DNA of 60,172 nt, taken from contig JASJEH010000005.1 in NCBI GenBank assembly GCA_030064755.1, positions 1 to 60,172 on the forward strand, written 5' to 3'. The position numbers and the translations under genes are program-made. The notes under the pieces are model-generated. The model was given only the letters and a program-made list of their open reading frames with translations. It was not told the origin of the DNA and searched no databases. Positions 33,540 through 42,063 of the stretch are shown here, piece by piece. Source of the DNA: Methyloceanibacter sp. (GTDB lineage Bacteria; Pseudomonadota; Alphaproteobacteria; Rhizobiales; Methyloligellaceae). How positions within the stretch are numbered: the stretch's first letter is position 1; each line of letters opens with the position of its first letter.

Positions 33540-33591
33540 CGCGTCGCGATCCAAGAAAGCGACCCTTCTCTCTCACGGGCTGGGCGACTGA

Positions 33592-33657
33592 CTAGCTTGC
33601 GCCGTTCGACGCGGGCATCGGACTTAATGCAGCGGCGCTAGCAACCGACTTCCACAT
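33592..33657 (-). CDS. possible 21-residue peptide ORF
   Basis: ATG at 33657 with GGAGAAG five bases upstream, TAG at 33592-33594. The product (MWKSVASAAALSPMPASNGAS) is Ala/Ser-rich and of no known type. The good ribosome site is the only support; chance is likely. Confidence 0.2.
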   Translation of the reverse strand: MWKSVASAAALSPMPASNGAS

Positions 33658-33882
33658 TGCCGCTTCTCCTATCTAACCGGATTGATTTTCCCCATAAGCC
33701 AGAGCTCCCGGCGATCGTGGATTCGGGAAGGCGTTCTCGGGGCGGCTGATTGAAAAACTGCCGTTTCTTCATCGAAAAACACGATGGACAAAACTTCGCA
33801 CAACCCAATCCACAAGATGAAGAAATTTCAATTGATTACGGAGTTTTTGATAGGAATGATCCACCTTCATAATCGGAATTTA

Positions 33883-33899
33883 CTATGAATATTGCATAG
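33883..33899. promoter_or_regulatory. dyad, candidate LysR-type operator
   Basis: CTATG, seven bases AATATTG, CATAG lies 43 bases before the start of the LysR-type regulator. LysR regulators commonly bind such AT-rich dyads in their own promoters. The spacing does not match the ATAG-N7-CTAT pattern of E. coli OxyR. Confidence 0.4.
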
Positions 33900-33941
33900 G
33901 AAACACGCTAACCTACATCGCAGTATGTAAGGGGAATCGCC

Positions 33942-34880
33942 ATGCCGACACTGAGACAATTGGAGTATTTGGTCGCCGTGGCCGATAGCCGTCACTTCGG
34001 ACGCGCCGCAGAACGGGTCAATGTCACACAACCGACACTAAGTGAGCAGCTGCGCACTTTGGAGCAGCGATTGGGTGTCGAACTCGTAGAGCGGTCTCGC
34101 TCCAACGTCGTCGTAACCCCCCTCGGATTTGAAGTTGTAGAGATCGCGCGCCGTATGTTGCGCGACGCCCAGCGGATCGTGGACGTGACGGGACACATTG
34201 GCTCGGGGATTGCCGGTGTTGTTCGCCTTGGCCTGCCCCCAACGATCGGGCCCTACCTTCTACCGCGCGTGGCCCCTAGCCTTCACGCCACGCACCCCAA
34301 GCTCAAGCTATACGTCCGGGAAGAGCTACCGCATGCCCTGCCGCGAGAGCTCGCCGAGGGCATTCACGACGTAATCATCGCCCCACTACCCATCAACCAG
34401 AACGGGCTGAAGGATGTCGTACTCTTCGAGGAGCCCCTCTACCTCGCTGTGCCGACGGACCATGAGTTGGCGAATCGTCAGACTATCAAGGCGTCCGATC
34501 TGGAGGGTGTGGACCTGTTAGCGCTGGGGCCGGGACACCAGCTTCGCGACCTGGTCGTCAACCTTGCGGCGGAGTGCGGTGCGAATCTTCGGTACGATTA
34601 CGAAGGCACCAGCCTCGATACGCTGCGCGAGATGATGGCGACTGGCCTCGGCGTGAGCCTAATGCCGGGCCTCTATGTCCGTAGCGTCGTCAGTCAGGAC
34701 CCTCGCTTCAAAACCTTCGACATTGGTAGCCGCGGGCTCAGCCGAACGATCGGCATGCTCTGGCGAAAAACGAAAAACCCACAACATAATTTCGACAATC
34801 TCGCCGTATTGATCCGGGACATCGTAAGAGATGAATTTAGCGCCAACCGTGCTAAGACACAGGCCGAGCCTGTCGCTTAG
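33942..34880 (+). CDS. OxyR-like LysR regulator lacking the redox cysteine pair
   Basis: 312 residues. N-terminal HTH (RQLEYLVAVADSRHFGRAAE, then VTQPTLSEQLRTLEQRLGV) and an effector domain with the OxyR-type region LALGPGHQLRDLVVNLAAEC and GTSLDTLREMMATGLGVSLM. E. coli OxyR has Cys199 in GHCLRDQ and Cys208; here the equivalent of Cys199 is Gln200, the Cys208 position is Ala, and the only Cys in the protein is Cys212. It therefore should not sense peroxide by the known disulfide switch. Ligand unknown. The gene for TerC follows after 36 bases. Confidence 0.85.
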   Translation: MPTLRQLEYLVAVADSRHFGRAAERVNVTQPTLSEQLRTLEQRLGVELVERSRSNVVVTPLGFEVVEIARRMLRDAQRIVDVTGHIGSGIAGVVRLGLPPTIGPYLLPRVAPSLHATHPKLKLYVREELPHALPRELAEGIHDVIIAPLPINQNGLKDVVLFEEPLYLAVPTDHELANRQTIKASDLEGVDLLALGPGHQLRDLVVNLAAECGANLRYDYEGTSLDTLREMMATGLGVSLMPGLYVRSVVSQDPRFKTFDIGSRGLSRTIGMLWRKTKNPQHNFDNLAVLIRDIVRDEFSANRAKTQAEPVA

Positions 34881-34916
34881 CGGCGCTATCACGACGATTT
34901 TCCGGAGTCTTACTTG

Positions 34917-35912
34917 ATGGAGTTCATCGACACCCTGGTCATGGGCAAGCCCCTATGGATGTGGGCTATCTTCATGACCATCGTGGTCATTTTGCTCGCG
35001 CTGGATCTAGGGCTGTTCCATCGCAAGTCCCGCGAAATCGGCGTCAGGGAAAGCCTGGTTCTCAGCGCCTTCTACATCACAATCGGACTCGGCTTCGGTG
35101 CTTGGGTCTGGGTCAATGTGGGGCCCACAAGCGGAAAAGAATACCTCACGGGCTTCCTCGTGGAGAAGACGTTGTCGATGGACAACATCTTCGTCATTTC
35201 ACTGGTCTTCACGTATTTCGGAGTCCCTCGGATCTATCAGCACCGCGTCCTGTTCTGGGGCATTCTCGGTGTGATCGTGCTGCGCGGCATCGTGATTGCT
35301 CTGGGTGCATGGCTCGTCGCGACTTTCCACTGGGTCCTGTACATCTTTGCGCTACTGCTCATCTTTACTGGCATCAAGATGCTGCTCCCCGGCGACGAAG
35401 AGCCGGACATCGAAGACAACCCAGCACTCAGAGTCATGCGGCGGTTCTTGCGGATCACGCCAAAGCTGTACGGACAACGCTTCTTTATCCGCAAGCCCGA
35501 CGACAAGACTGGAAAGATCGTCACGTGGGTCACGCCGCTATTCGTCGCCATGATCCTCATTGAAATTGTCGACGTGATCTTCGCACTCGACAGCATCCCC
35601 GCCATCTTCGCCATCACCACAGACACCTTTGTAGTTTACACGTCCAACATCTTCGCGATTCTAGGTTTGCGCGCGCTCTACTTTGCTCTCGCGGCGGTCA
35701 TCGATCGGTTCCAGTACCTGAAACCCGCCCTCGCCATGATACTCGTGTTCATTGGTTCGAAGATCTTCGTGGCGGACCTGGCGGGATGGGAGAAGTTTCC
35801 GGCTACCGTTTCGCTCAGCGTCACCATCTCGCTGATCGCTGGCGGCATTCTCTATTCGCTCTGGCGTACGCAGCGCGATCCGGCACCGGCCGCACAGGAC
35901 GACAAGGCGTAG
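34917..35912 (+). CDS. TerC family integral membrane protein
   Basis: 331 residues from ATG 34917 (a TTG precedes it at 34914). About nine membrane helices. Landmarks: VILLALDLGLFHRKSREIGV, EKTLSMDNIFVISLVFTYFG, VDVIFALDSIPAIFAIT and IFAILGLRALYFALA. The Asp residues in the membrane fit metal transport; TerC relatives (Alx, MeeY) export manganese. It is 36 bases after the LysR gene and likely co-transcribed, which may tie it to metal or stress responses. Confidence 0.92.
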   Translation: MEFIDTLVMGKPLWMWAIFMTIVVILLALDLGLFHRKSREIGVRESLVLSAFYITIGLGFGAWVWVNVGPTSGKEYLTGFLVEKTLSMDNIFVISLVFTYFGVPRIYQHRVLFWGILGVIVLRGIVIALGAWLVATFHWVLYIFALLLIFTGIKMLLPGDEEPDIEDNPALRVMRRFLRITPKLYGQRFFIRKPDDKTGKIVTWVTPLFVAMILIEIVDVIFALDSIPAIFAITTDTFVVYTSNIFAILGLRALYFALAAVIDRFQYLKPALAMILVFIGSKIFVADLAGWEKFPATVSLSVTISLIAGGILYSLWRTQRDPAPAAQDDKA

Positions 35913-35951
35913 AGCGCCAAAGCAAGCGATGTCTGAGTGCGTCATCGGGCC

Positions 35952-36995
35952 CTAAGCGGCCGACCTGTTTTCGGTGAGCCCAGCGCCTGCCACGTCACCG
36001 CTGATGATGTCGCGAGCTTGGTGCATTAGGCCAATGCCGGCATTAGGCAGGTGCGCGTTCTCGGCGATGTGCCGGCGGAATGCCCGTGCCCGCGGCTGAC
36101 CGTGGAAAAGACCGAGGATATGGCGCGTCATCGCCGGTAAACGAACGCCGCGATCGAGTTCGACCTCAACGTAATCGATGAACCGGTCCAATACTTCAAG
36201 CCGCGTCAGCGGAGGCTCTGCCTCCCCGTAGAGTGTCTGGTCCACGTCAGCCAGAAGATAAGGATCTGCATACGCCGCCCGGCCAAGCATCACACCGTCT
36301 ACATGAACGAGATGCGGTGCCGCATGCGAAAGCGACCCGAGACCACCGTTGATGACGATTGCCAGATCGCTACGCCGCGCCTTCAGGCGGTGCACCCGAT
36401 CGTAGTCCAAGGGTGGAACGTCACGGTTCTCCTTGGGACTAAGGCCCTGGAGCCACGCCTTGCGCGCATGAACGATAAACATCATGCAGCCGGCATCGGC
36501 GACCGTATCAACAAAACGGTCAAGACTCTCTTCCGCATCTTGATCGTCAATCCCGATGCGGCATTTGACCGTCACAGGAACGCTGACAGCATCGGCCATC
36601 GCGCGTACGCACTCTGCCACGAGCTTTGGCTCCGCCATAAGACAAGCGCCAAACCGCCCCGACTGCACGCGGTCCGAGGGACAACCGATGTTGAGATTGA
36701 TTTCGTCATAACCCCATTCAGTCCCAATTCGTGCGGCCTCCGCGAGACGCGCCGGATCACTGCCGCCGAGCTGCAGACCGACGGGGTGCTCGGCTGCATT
36801 GAAACCAAGGACGCGGACACGATCACCATGGAGAACGGCGTCGGCCGTCACCATCTCCGTATACAGAAACGCGCGCGACGAGATCAGCCGCAAGAAAGTC
36901 CGGCAGTGGCGGTCAGTCCACTCCATCATCGGCGCTACGCAGAAACGATGCGAATCTGGTTTCAAGGACGTGTTCTCGCTCAAGGGATGTGACAC
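35952..36995 (-). CDS. dusA: tRNA-dihydrouridine(20/20a) synthase DusA
   Basis: 347 residues. FMN-dependent TIM barrel that reduces uridine in the D-loop of tRNA. Landmarks: FCVAPMMEWTDRHCRTFLRL, VGLQLGGSDPARLAEAARI, DEINLNIGCPSDRVQSGRFG (catalytic Cys is the later one in FGACLMAEP), MFIVHARKAWLQGLSPKENR and VDGVMLGRAAYADPYLL. The combination is that of DusA (typical length about 330). It follows the ars genes on the same strand, 85 bases away, and may be transcribed separately. Confidence 0.93.
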   Translation of the reverse strand: MSHPLSENTSLKPDSHRFCVAPMMEWTDRHCRTFLRLISSRAFLYTEMVTADAVLHGDRVRVLGFNAAEHPVGLQLGGSDPARLAEAARIGTEWGYDEINLNIGCPSDRVQSGRFGACLMAEPKLVAECVRAMADAVSVPVTVKCRIGIDDQDAEESLDRFVDTVADAGCMMFIVHARKAWLQGLSPKENRDVPPLDYDRVHRLKARRSDLAIVINGGLGSLSHAAPHLVHVDGVMLGRAAYADPYLLADVDQTLYGEAEPPLTRLEVLDRFIDYVEVELDRGVRLPAMTRHILGLFHGQPRARAFRRHIAENAHLPNAGIGLMHQARDIISGDVAGAGLTENRSAA

Positions 36996-37080
36996 CCATA
37001 AGTGGTGATACAGTGCGGCAATCGCAAGGCGGCAATAGGCCGTCCAAAGGGCATATGCACAAGACCGTTCAAAGAAGACA

Positions 37081-37809
37081 CTAAATGCTGCGCTGATTGA
37101 CCCGCTTCGAAAGCTCTGCGGCAGTTTCGACCCGCTCGGAATATCGGTCGACGAGTGGCTCGGCGCGCGCGCGCACCATGTAAGTGAACTTCACGAGTTC
37201 CTCGATCACATCCACCACCCGGTTGTAGTAGGATGAAGGCTTCATGCGATCATCATCGCCGAACTCTAGAAAAGCTTTCGCCACGGAAGACTGGTTCGGG
37301 ATCGTTACCATCCGCATCCATCGTCCCAGCACGCGCATCTGATTGACCGTGTTGAAACTCTGCGAACCGCCGCAAACCTGCATAACGGCGAGCGTCTTGC
37401 CTTGTGTCGGCCGCACGGCGCCAAGCGCCAGCGGAATCCAATCGATCTGCGCCTTCATGATGCCTGTCATGGCGCCGTGCCGTTCGGGCGACACCCAAAC
37501 CATGCCTTCGGACCATGCCGCGAGTTCGCGCAGTTCCTGAACCTTGGGATGATCGATTTCTTCGGAGTCCGGCAAAGGCAGACCGCTCGGATCGAACACC
37601 CGGGTTTCGCAACCGTGCCACTTCAGTAGGTGCTCCGCTTCCAAAGCCAAGAGCTTCGAGAATGACCGCGCCCGCAGCGACCCATAGAGGATGAGGATGC
37701 GCGGGGCATGGCCCGGATCGTCAACGCCCGCATAGTAGGTCGCATCGACCGGCTCCATGTGCTCGAAATCGATGTTCGGAAGATCAGACCCGTTGTACTG
37801 TTCCGACAA
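37081..37809 (-). CDS. arsH: arsenical resistance protein ArsH (NADPH-dependent FMN reductase)
   Basis: 242 residues. Flavodoxin-like fold with [51 protein letters not shown] and [20 protein letters not shown]. ArsH oxidises trivalent organoarsenicals or reduces quinones and metals using NADPH. It starts 3 bases after arsC, so the operon order is arsR-arsC-arsH. Confidence 0.93.
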   Translation of the reverse strand: MSEQYNGSDLPNIDFEHMEPVDATYYAGVDDPGHAPRILILYGSLRARSFSKLLALEAEHLLKWHGCETRVFDPSGLPLPDSEEIDHPKVQELRELAAWSEGMVWVSPERHGAMTGIMKAQIDWIPLALGAVRPTQGKTLAVMQVCGGSQSFNTVNQMRVLGRWMRMVTIPNQSSVAKAFLEFGDDDRMKPSSYYNRVVDVIEELVKFTYMVRARAEPLVDRYSERVETAAELSKRVNQRSI

Positions 37810-37812
37810 ACT

Positions 37813-38223
37813 CTATGTCCTCTCCGTATCGATCTGCTCGCCGTCTTCCTTGGTGAAGACACCGAAGTGCGGTTTCTCCAAGAGCTCGAGAACGACCTCG
37901 CTGGGACGGCATAGGCGAATGCCCTTCGGCGTCACAACAATCGGCCGATTGACCAGGATCGGATGCTCCAGCATCGCCTCCAGGAGCGCATCGTCGGGTA
38001 CGGATGGGTCAGTCAGCCCCAACTCTTCAGCTGGCGACTTGCTGATGCGCAATGCCTTGCGCGGTGTCAGCGAAGCGCCAGCAAAGAGGGCAAGCAACTG
38101 CGGCCGCGTCCATCCCGTCTCAAGATACTCAACAACGTGAACGTCCTCGCCAGACGCTTCAATCATCTTCAGTGTGTTGCGGGACGTGCCGCAATTCGGG
38201 TTGTGGTAGATCACGGCAGCCAC
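37813..38223 (-). CDS. arsC: arsenate reductase, glutaredoxin-coupled
   Basis: 136 residues. Active Cys11 in YHNPNCGTSRNTLKMIE; further SKSPAEELGL and the Arg-containing NRPIVVTPKGIRLCRP that bind arsenate. Reduces As(V) to As(III), with glutathione/glutaredoxin. It is 12 bases after arsR. The product As(III) normally needs an efflux pump, and none is encoded in the window. Confidence 0.93.
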   Translation of the reverse strand: MAAVIYHNPNCGTSRNTLKMIEASGEDVHVVEYLETGWTRPQLLALFAGASLTPRKALRISKSPAEELGLTDPSVPDDALLEAMLEHPILVNRPIVVTPKGIRLCRPSEVVLELLEKPHFGVFTKEDGEQIDTERT

Positions 38224-38235
38224 GTTACTTCTCCC

Positions 38236-38568
38236 TCAACAATCACAAACAATCTCCTGCAGGACAGACTTGCAGAGCTCCGCATTCCCTCCACAGCAGT
38301 CTTCCATCAGGAAACTCAGAAGGCCGCGTATACCATCGATGTTCGCGAAGTAGCGAATGGTCCGCCCCTCGCGCTCATTCCGGATGAGTCCGGCCCGCGT
38401 CAGCACACTTAGATTGGCCGACATCGTGTTCTGCCGAACATCCAGCGCTTCGCTGATCTCACCAGCCAGTATGCCGCGAGGCCCAGCCCGTATCAGGAGA
38501 CGAAACACTTCCAGCCGCGTCTCCTGGCCAAGTGCAGAGAGCGCCACGAGGCTCTGATTGAAATCCAT
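38236..38568 (-). CDS. arsR: ArsR family arsenic-responsive repressor
   Basis: 110 residues. Winged HTH with GEISEALDVRQNTMSANLSV, without the ELCVCDL metal site of E. coli ArsR. Instead the C-terminus is Cys-rich: EDCCGGNAELCKS and VCDC (Cys91, 92, 99, 108, 110). Adjacent Cys and a third Cys downstream recall the C-terminal As(III) site of Acidithiobacillus ArsR. There is no ribosome site, and a promoter ends six bases before the ATG, so translation may be leaderless. Confidence 0.88.
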   Translation of the reverse strand: MDFNQSLVALSALGQETRLEVFRLLIRAGPRGILAGEISEALDVRQNTMSANLSVLTRAGLIRNEREGRTIRYFANIDGIRGLLSFLMEDCCGGNAELCKSVLQEIVCDC

Positions 38569-38574
38569 ATATCG

Positions 38575-38602
38575 AGAATAGTGGAACTATGGAGCAAAGC
38601 AA
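38575..38602 (-). promoter_or_regulatory. arsR promoter, leaderless, with overlapping dyad
   Basis: Minus strand: -35 TTGCTT (38597-38602), 16-base spacer, -10 TATTCT (38575-38580), then six bases to the ATG, so transcription should begin at or next to the start codon. TCCATA and TATGGA (38564-38569 and 38588-38593) form a dyad that overlaps it and could be the ArsR operator. Confidence 0.5.
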
Positions 38603-38665
38603 GGCCGTGACCTGGTGCGTAAACCGCGACATGGAGCCGCCCACTTGGGACTCGGGCGTGTGCGG

Positions 38666-39619
38666 TTAGGGCGCTCGGGTGGGTGGCGGGATCGTGAGGT
38701 CGGGAACGAGTTCCTGCCCGGGCTTCACGGCCTCCGCATCCGGCGGCGGGGGAATGGGTAGCTCTTCAATGACCATGGGCGCCACCGGCTGTCGCGCTGG
38801 GGCGATCGGCCTCGGATGGACGATCATGTACGCCGCGACATCCCACGCATCCTGAACGCTCAAGACCGGGTTCTGATGGTCGACGCCCACGGGCATGTTC
38901 GCCCGGATATAGGAAGCGGCGTACGCAATCTGGCCCATGCCGGCCCCGCCATTGAAGCTCCCTTGCCCCCAAAGCGGCGGGACGTAGTAGCCGATATCTG
39001 GCGGCAATCTCGGTGCACCCTCCCCGTTCTGCCCGTGACAACTGAGACAGTGCTGGGCGTAAACGGCCGCACCGCGGCGCGCACTGGGGATATCGCCCGG
39101 TAGTGCGATGGGCTTCAGCCCCGAACCGGGCAATCGCTCGCCCTCCGGGGTGTCCTTGCCCACAAACTCGATATAAGCAATCAAGGCCATCATCTCGCGG
39201 CTGTCTTCCGGCAGGGGCTTGCCGTTGAGTCCTAGCCTCACGCATGAGTTGATGCGGTCGGGAAGCGTCACAACCCGATTGTCGGCGAACATCGGGAAAG
39301 TCGCCGCCGTCGACACAAAGGGGGCGGCGAAAGGCTTCAGGCCGCCGTTCAAATGGCAATTCTGGCAGGAGAGGTTGTTGCCACCATAGGCCATTGCAGG
39401 GTTTTGCGCATTTTTGCCAATGTAGCGCGGCGTGTCCTCCACAAGTGATTGCCCGTACCGGATCAGGTCCGTCTTTGGGCCGGCGGGGAGCGCCGAGATC
39501 TTCTCTGGCACGTCGGTGGGGTAGCGGGCCGTAGAGCCGCCCTCCGACAGCATGTACCCTGCGCCGACCCCCACGACCGCCGCCAAGGCGATGCACAACT
39601 CCCATGCAACTGTTTTCAA
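38666..39619 (-). CDS. TsdA-like di-haem cytochrome (thiosulfate dehydrogenase family)
   Basis: 317 residues from TTG 39619, chosen because GGGGAT lies upstream and it starts an N-terminal membrane helix (ELCIALAAVVGVGAGYML). Domain 1 has CQNCH followed by RINSCVRLGLNGKPLPEDS, a TsdA hallmark. Domain 2 has CLSCHGQNGEGAPRLPPDIG. TsdA joins two thiosulfates to tetrathionate at its Cys-ligated haem. A Pro-rich tail (ELPIPPPPDAEAVKPGQELV) of about 45 residues ends the protein, not usual in TsdA. It is divergent from the P-type ATPase. Confidence 0.78.
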   Translation of the reverse strand: MKTVAWELCIALAAVVGVGAGYMLSEGGSTARYPTDVPEKISALPAGPKTDLIRYGQSLVEDTPRYIGKNAQNPAMAYGGNNLSCQNCHLNGGLKPFAAPFVSTAATFPMFADNRVVTLPDRINSCVRLGLNGKPLPEDSREMMALIAYIEFVGKDTPEGERLPGSGLKPIALPGDIPSARRGAAVYAQHCLSCHGQNGEGAPRLPPDIGYYVPPLWGQGSFNGGAGMGQIAYAASYIRANMPVGVDHQNPVLSVQDAWDVAAYMIVHPRPIAPARQPVAPMVIEELPIPPPPDAEAVKPGQELVPDLTIPPPTRAP

Positions 39620-39735
39620 GCCGATTGATCCCCTATTACCCAATTGGGGTCGCCGTGACACACCCACCCGCGTAGCAGATGCGCGATGACGCGTGAACGA
39701 GTATATCAGCCTATCGCGATCACGATCTTGACAGC

Positions 39736-42048
39736 ATGACAGACAAAGCACCGCACTCCACCAAGACCGCTCAGGATTCAAACAGCGGCGCAACCGCCGA
39801 CGTGCACGCCAGCAAGCCGTCTGCAGAGCACATCGGCAATGAGCATCACTGCTCCACGAATGGGGACCAAGGGAGGTCCACAGCCAACCCGGAACGGAGT
39901 ACCCAGCTGGCCGCCCCCGGCGTGCTCTATACGTGCCCGATGCACCCGGAGATTGTTCAAGAGGGTCCCGGCACCTGCCCAATCTGCGGCATGGCCTTGG
40001 ATCCGATGGGTGTCCCCGCGGAAAACGCGCCCAATGAAGAGCTGATCGACTTCACCCGCCGATTCTGGGTTGCGGCCCCGCTTGCGCTCATCGTGGCTGC
40101 AATCGAGATGAGCGGACACCTGCTTGGGCTGGATTTGCTGCCGTTCCTCGCACCGCAGGCCAAGCAGTGGCTGCTCTTCGTGCTCGCGACGCCCGTCGTT
40201 CTCTGGTGCGGCTGGCCATTCTTCGTGCGCGGCGCGCAGTCCTTGCGCACGGGCCACCTGAACATGTTCACGCTGATTGGTCTCGGCACCGGAGCTGCCT
40301 ATCTCTACAGCGTCGTCGGCACGATCACGCCAGGCCTCTTCCCGGAGACCATGCGAGATGCCGATGGCGTGGTGCCCGTCTATTTTGAGGCCGCCGCGGT
40401 CATCATTACGCTGGTTTTGCTCGGACAGGTCCTTGAGTTGCGCGCTCGTGAGAAGACGGGTGGCGCGATCCGTGCCCTACTCGATCTGGCGCCCAAGGCG
40501 GCGTTGCGCGTGGACAAAGACGGCGAGACCGAAACCATCCCCCTCGCCGACGTTCAGGTCGGCGATGTCTTGCGGGTTCGTCCCGGAGACCAGGTTCCCA
40601 TTGACGGCACAGTGATTGAGGGCCGCAGTCAAGTCGACGAGTCGATGCTGACCGGCGAACCTGTGCCGGTGGCCAAGGCGCCGAACGACAGCGTGACGGG
40701 AGGGACGCTAAACGGCACGGGATCGTTTGATATGCGCGTGGACCGGACCGGTGCCGAGACGACACTCTCCCAGGTCGTGCACATGGTCGCGGAAGCGCAG
40801 CGCTCCCGGGCACCCATCCAACGGCTTGCCGACAGCGTTGCTGGATATTTCGTACCGGCCGTCATCGCGATTGCCGTCATCGCCTTCGTCGTATGGCTTC
40901 TCGTCGGCCCGGCACCGCAACTCGCCCATGCGCTAGTCGCCTCCGTCAGTGTACTGATTATTGCTTGCCCATGTGCGCTTGGGCTTGCGACCCCAATCTC
41001 GATCATGGTGGCAACGGGCCGAGGTGCACAGGCCGGCGTGCTCATTCGTAACGCCGCTGCGCTAGAGCGCCTCGCCAAGGTCGATACACTCGTCGTTGAC
41101 AAGACAGGGACTCTTACCGAAGGCAAGCCAACCTTGACCGACGTCGAAGCCGTGAACGGCTACACCCAGGCGAAGGTGCTCAGCTTTGCAGCCGCGCTTG
41201 AGAGTGGTAGCGAGCACCCGCTTGCGGTCGCCATTCTAAAGGGCGCTGCCGACAAAGACATAAAAGTCGAAAAGGCGCGAGATTTCGAGTCCGTCACCGG
41301 CAAAGGCGTCGTCGGCCGGGTTGGTGGGAGCATCGGGGGCCACGCAGCCCGTCTCGGCAATAGCCTGCTGATGGACGACCACCGCATCAACGTTCTGTCC
41401 GTAAAGGAAACGGTGACTCGGCTTCGCAAAGAGGGAAAGACCGTAATGTATCTCGCGGTCGACAACCGGCTCGCGGGCATTGTCGCGGTCGCCGATCCGA
41501 TCCGAGAAAGCGCGAAACAGTCCATCGCCACTCTGCATAGCCTGGGCTTGCGCATCGTCATGGCGACCGGAGACAACATCACGACGGCAAAGTCGGTCGC
41601 AGACCAGCTAGGGCTCGACGAAGTCCACGCCGGGCAAACACCGGGCGACAAACTGGAACTCGTCGGCAAGCTTCAGAGCCAGGGCGCGGCAGTGGCCATG
41701 GCGGGTGACGGCATTAACGATGCACCGGCGCTCGCCAAGGCCGATGTAGGCATCGCGATGGGCACAGGCGCGGATGTCGCTATTGAAAGCGCCGACATGA
41801 CGCTACTCAAGAGCGATTTACGTGGTGTAGCGCGCGGCGTGAAACTCGCGCGCGCAACCATGAGCAACATCAAGCAGAACCTGTTCTTCGCTTTCTTCTA
41901 TAACGCGATTGGCGTCCCCATTGCCGCCGGCGTTCTCTACCCTATCGCCGGCATTGTGTTGTCGCCCATGATCGCGGCTGCGGCCATGAGCCTGTCGTCC
42001 GTTTCCGTCGTCGGGAACGCACTACGCTTGCGCCGTGTTGAACTATAA
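39736..42048 (+). CDS. heavy-metal P1B-type ATPase, copper-type
   Basis: 770 residues. The N-terminus lacks CXXC-type HMA domains and instead has a His-rich tail, then a heavy-metal-binding domain (VLYTCPMHPEIVQEGPGTCP, Cys67, His70, Cys81, Cys84). The transport core follows with CPC (Cys411, Cys413), DKTGT (Asp455) and the hinge AMAGDGINDAPALAKADVG. The CPC motif points to Cu+/Ag+ export. It starts 116 bases from the divergent cytochrome and 15 bases before pepN. A dyad, CCCAATTGGG, lies in the intergenic region at 39639-39648. Confidence 0.92.
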   Translation: MTDKAPHSTKTAQDSNSGATADVHASKPSAEHIGNEHHCSTNGDQGRSTANPERSTQLAAPGVLYTCPMHPEIVQEGPGTCPICGMALDPMGVPAENAPNEELIDFTRRFWVAAPLALIVAAIEMSGHLLGLDLLPFLAPQAKQWLLFVLATPVVLWCGWPFFVRGAQSLRTGHLNMFTLIGLGTGAAYLYSVVGTITPGLFPETMRDADGVVPVYFEAAAVIITLVLLGQVLELRAREKTGGAIRALLDLAPKAALRVDKDGETETIPLADVQVGDVLRVRPGDQVPIDGTVIEGRSQVDESMLTGEPVPVAKAPNDSVTGGTLNGTGSFDMRVDRTGAETTLSQVVHMVAEAQRSRAPIQRLADSVAGYFVPAVIAIAVIAFVVWLLVGPAPQLAHALVASVSVLIIACPCALGLATPISIMVATGRGAQAGVLIRNAAALERLAKVDTLVVDKTGTLTEGKPTLTDVEAVNGYTQAKVLSFAAALESGSEHPLAVAILKGAADKDIKVEKARDFESVTGKGVVGRVGGSIGGHAARLGNSLLMDDHRINVLSVKETVTRLRKEGKTVMYLAVDNRLAGIVAVADPIRESAKQSIATLHSLGLRIVMATGDNITTAKSVADQLGLDEVHAGQTPGDKLELVGKLQSQGAAVAMAGDGINDAPALAKADVGIAMGTGADVAIESADMTLLKSDLRGVARGVKLARATMSNIKQNLFFAFFYNAIGVPIAAGVLYPIAGIVLSPMIAAAAMSLSSVSVVGNALRLRRVEL

Positions 42049-42063
42049 CCGGAGGCCACCAGA

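Larger units (their letters stand above)
33540..33941. other. 402-base intergenic region upstream of the OxyR-like gene
   Basis: More AT-rich than its surroundings from about 33660. It holds a possible 21-residue minus-strand ORF at 33592-33657 and a dyad at 33883-33899 next to the regulator start. I see no RNA gene. Confidence 0.45.
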
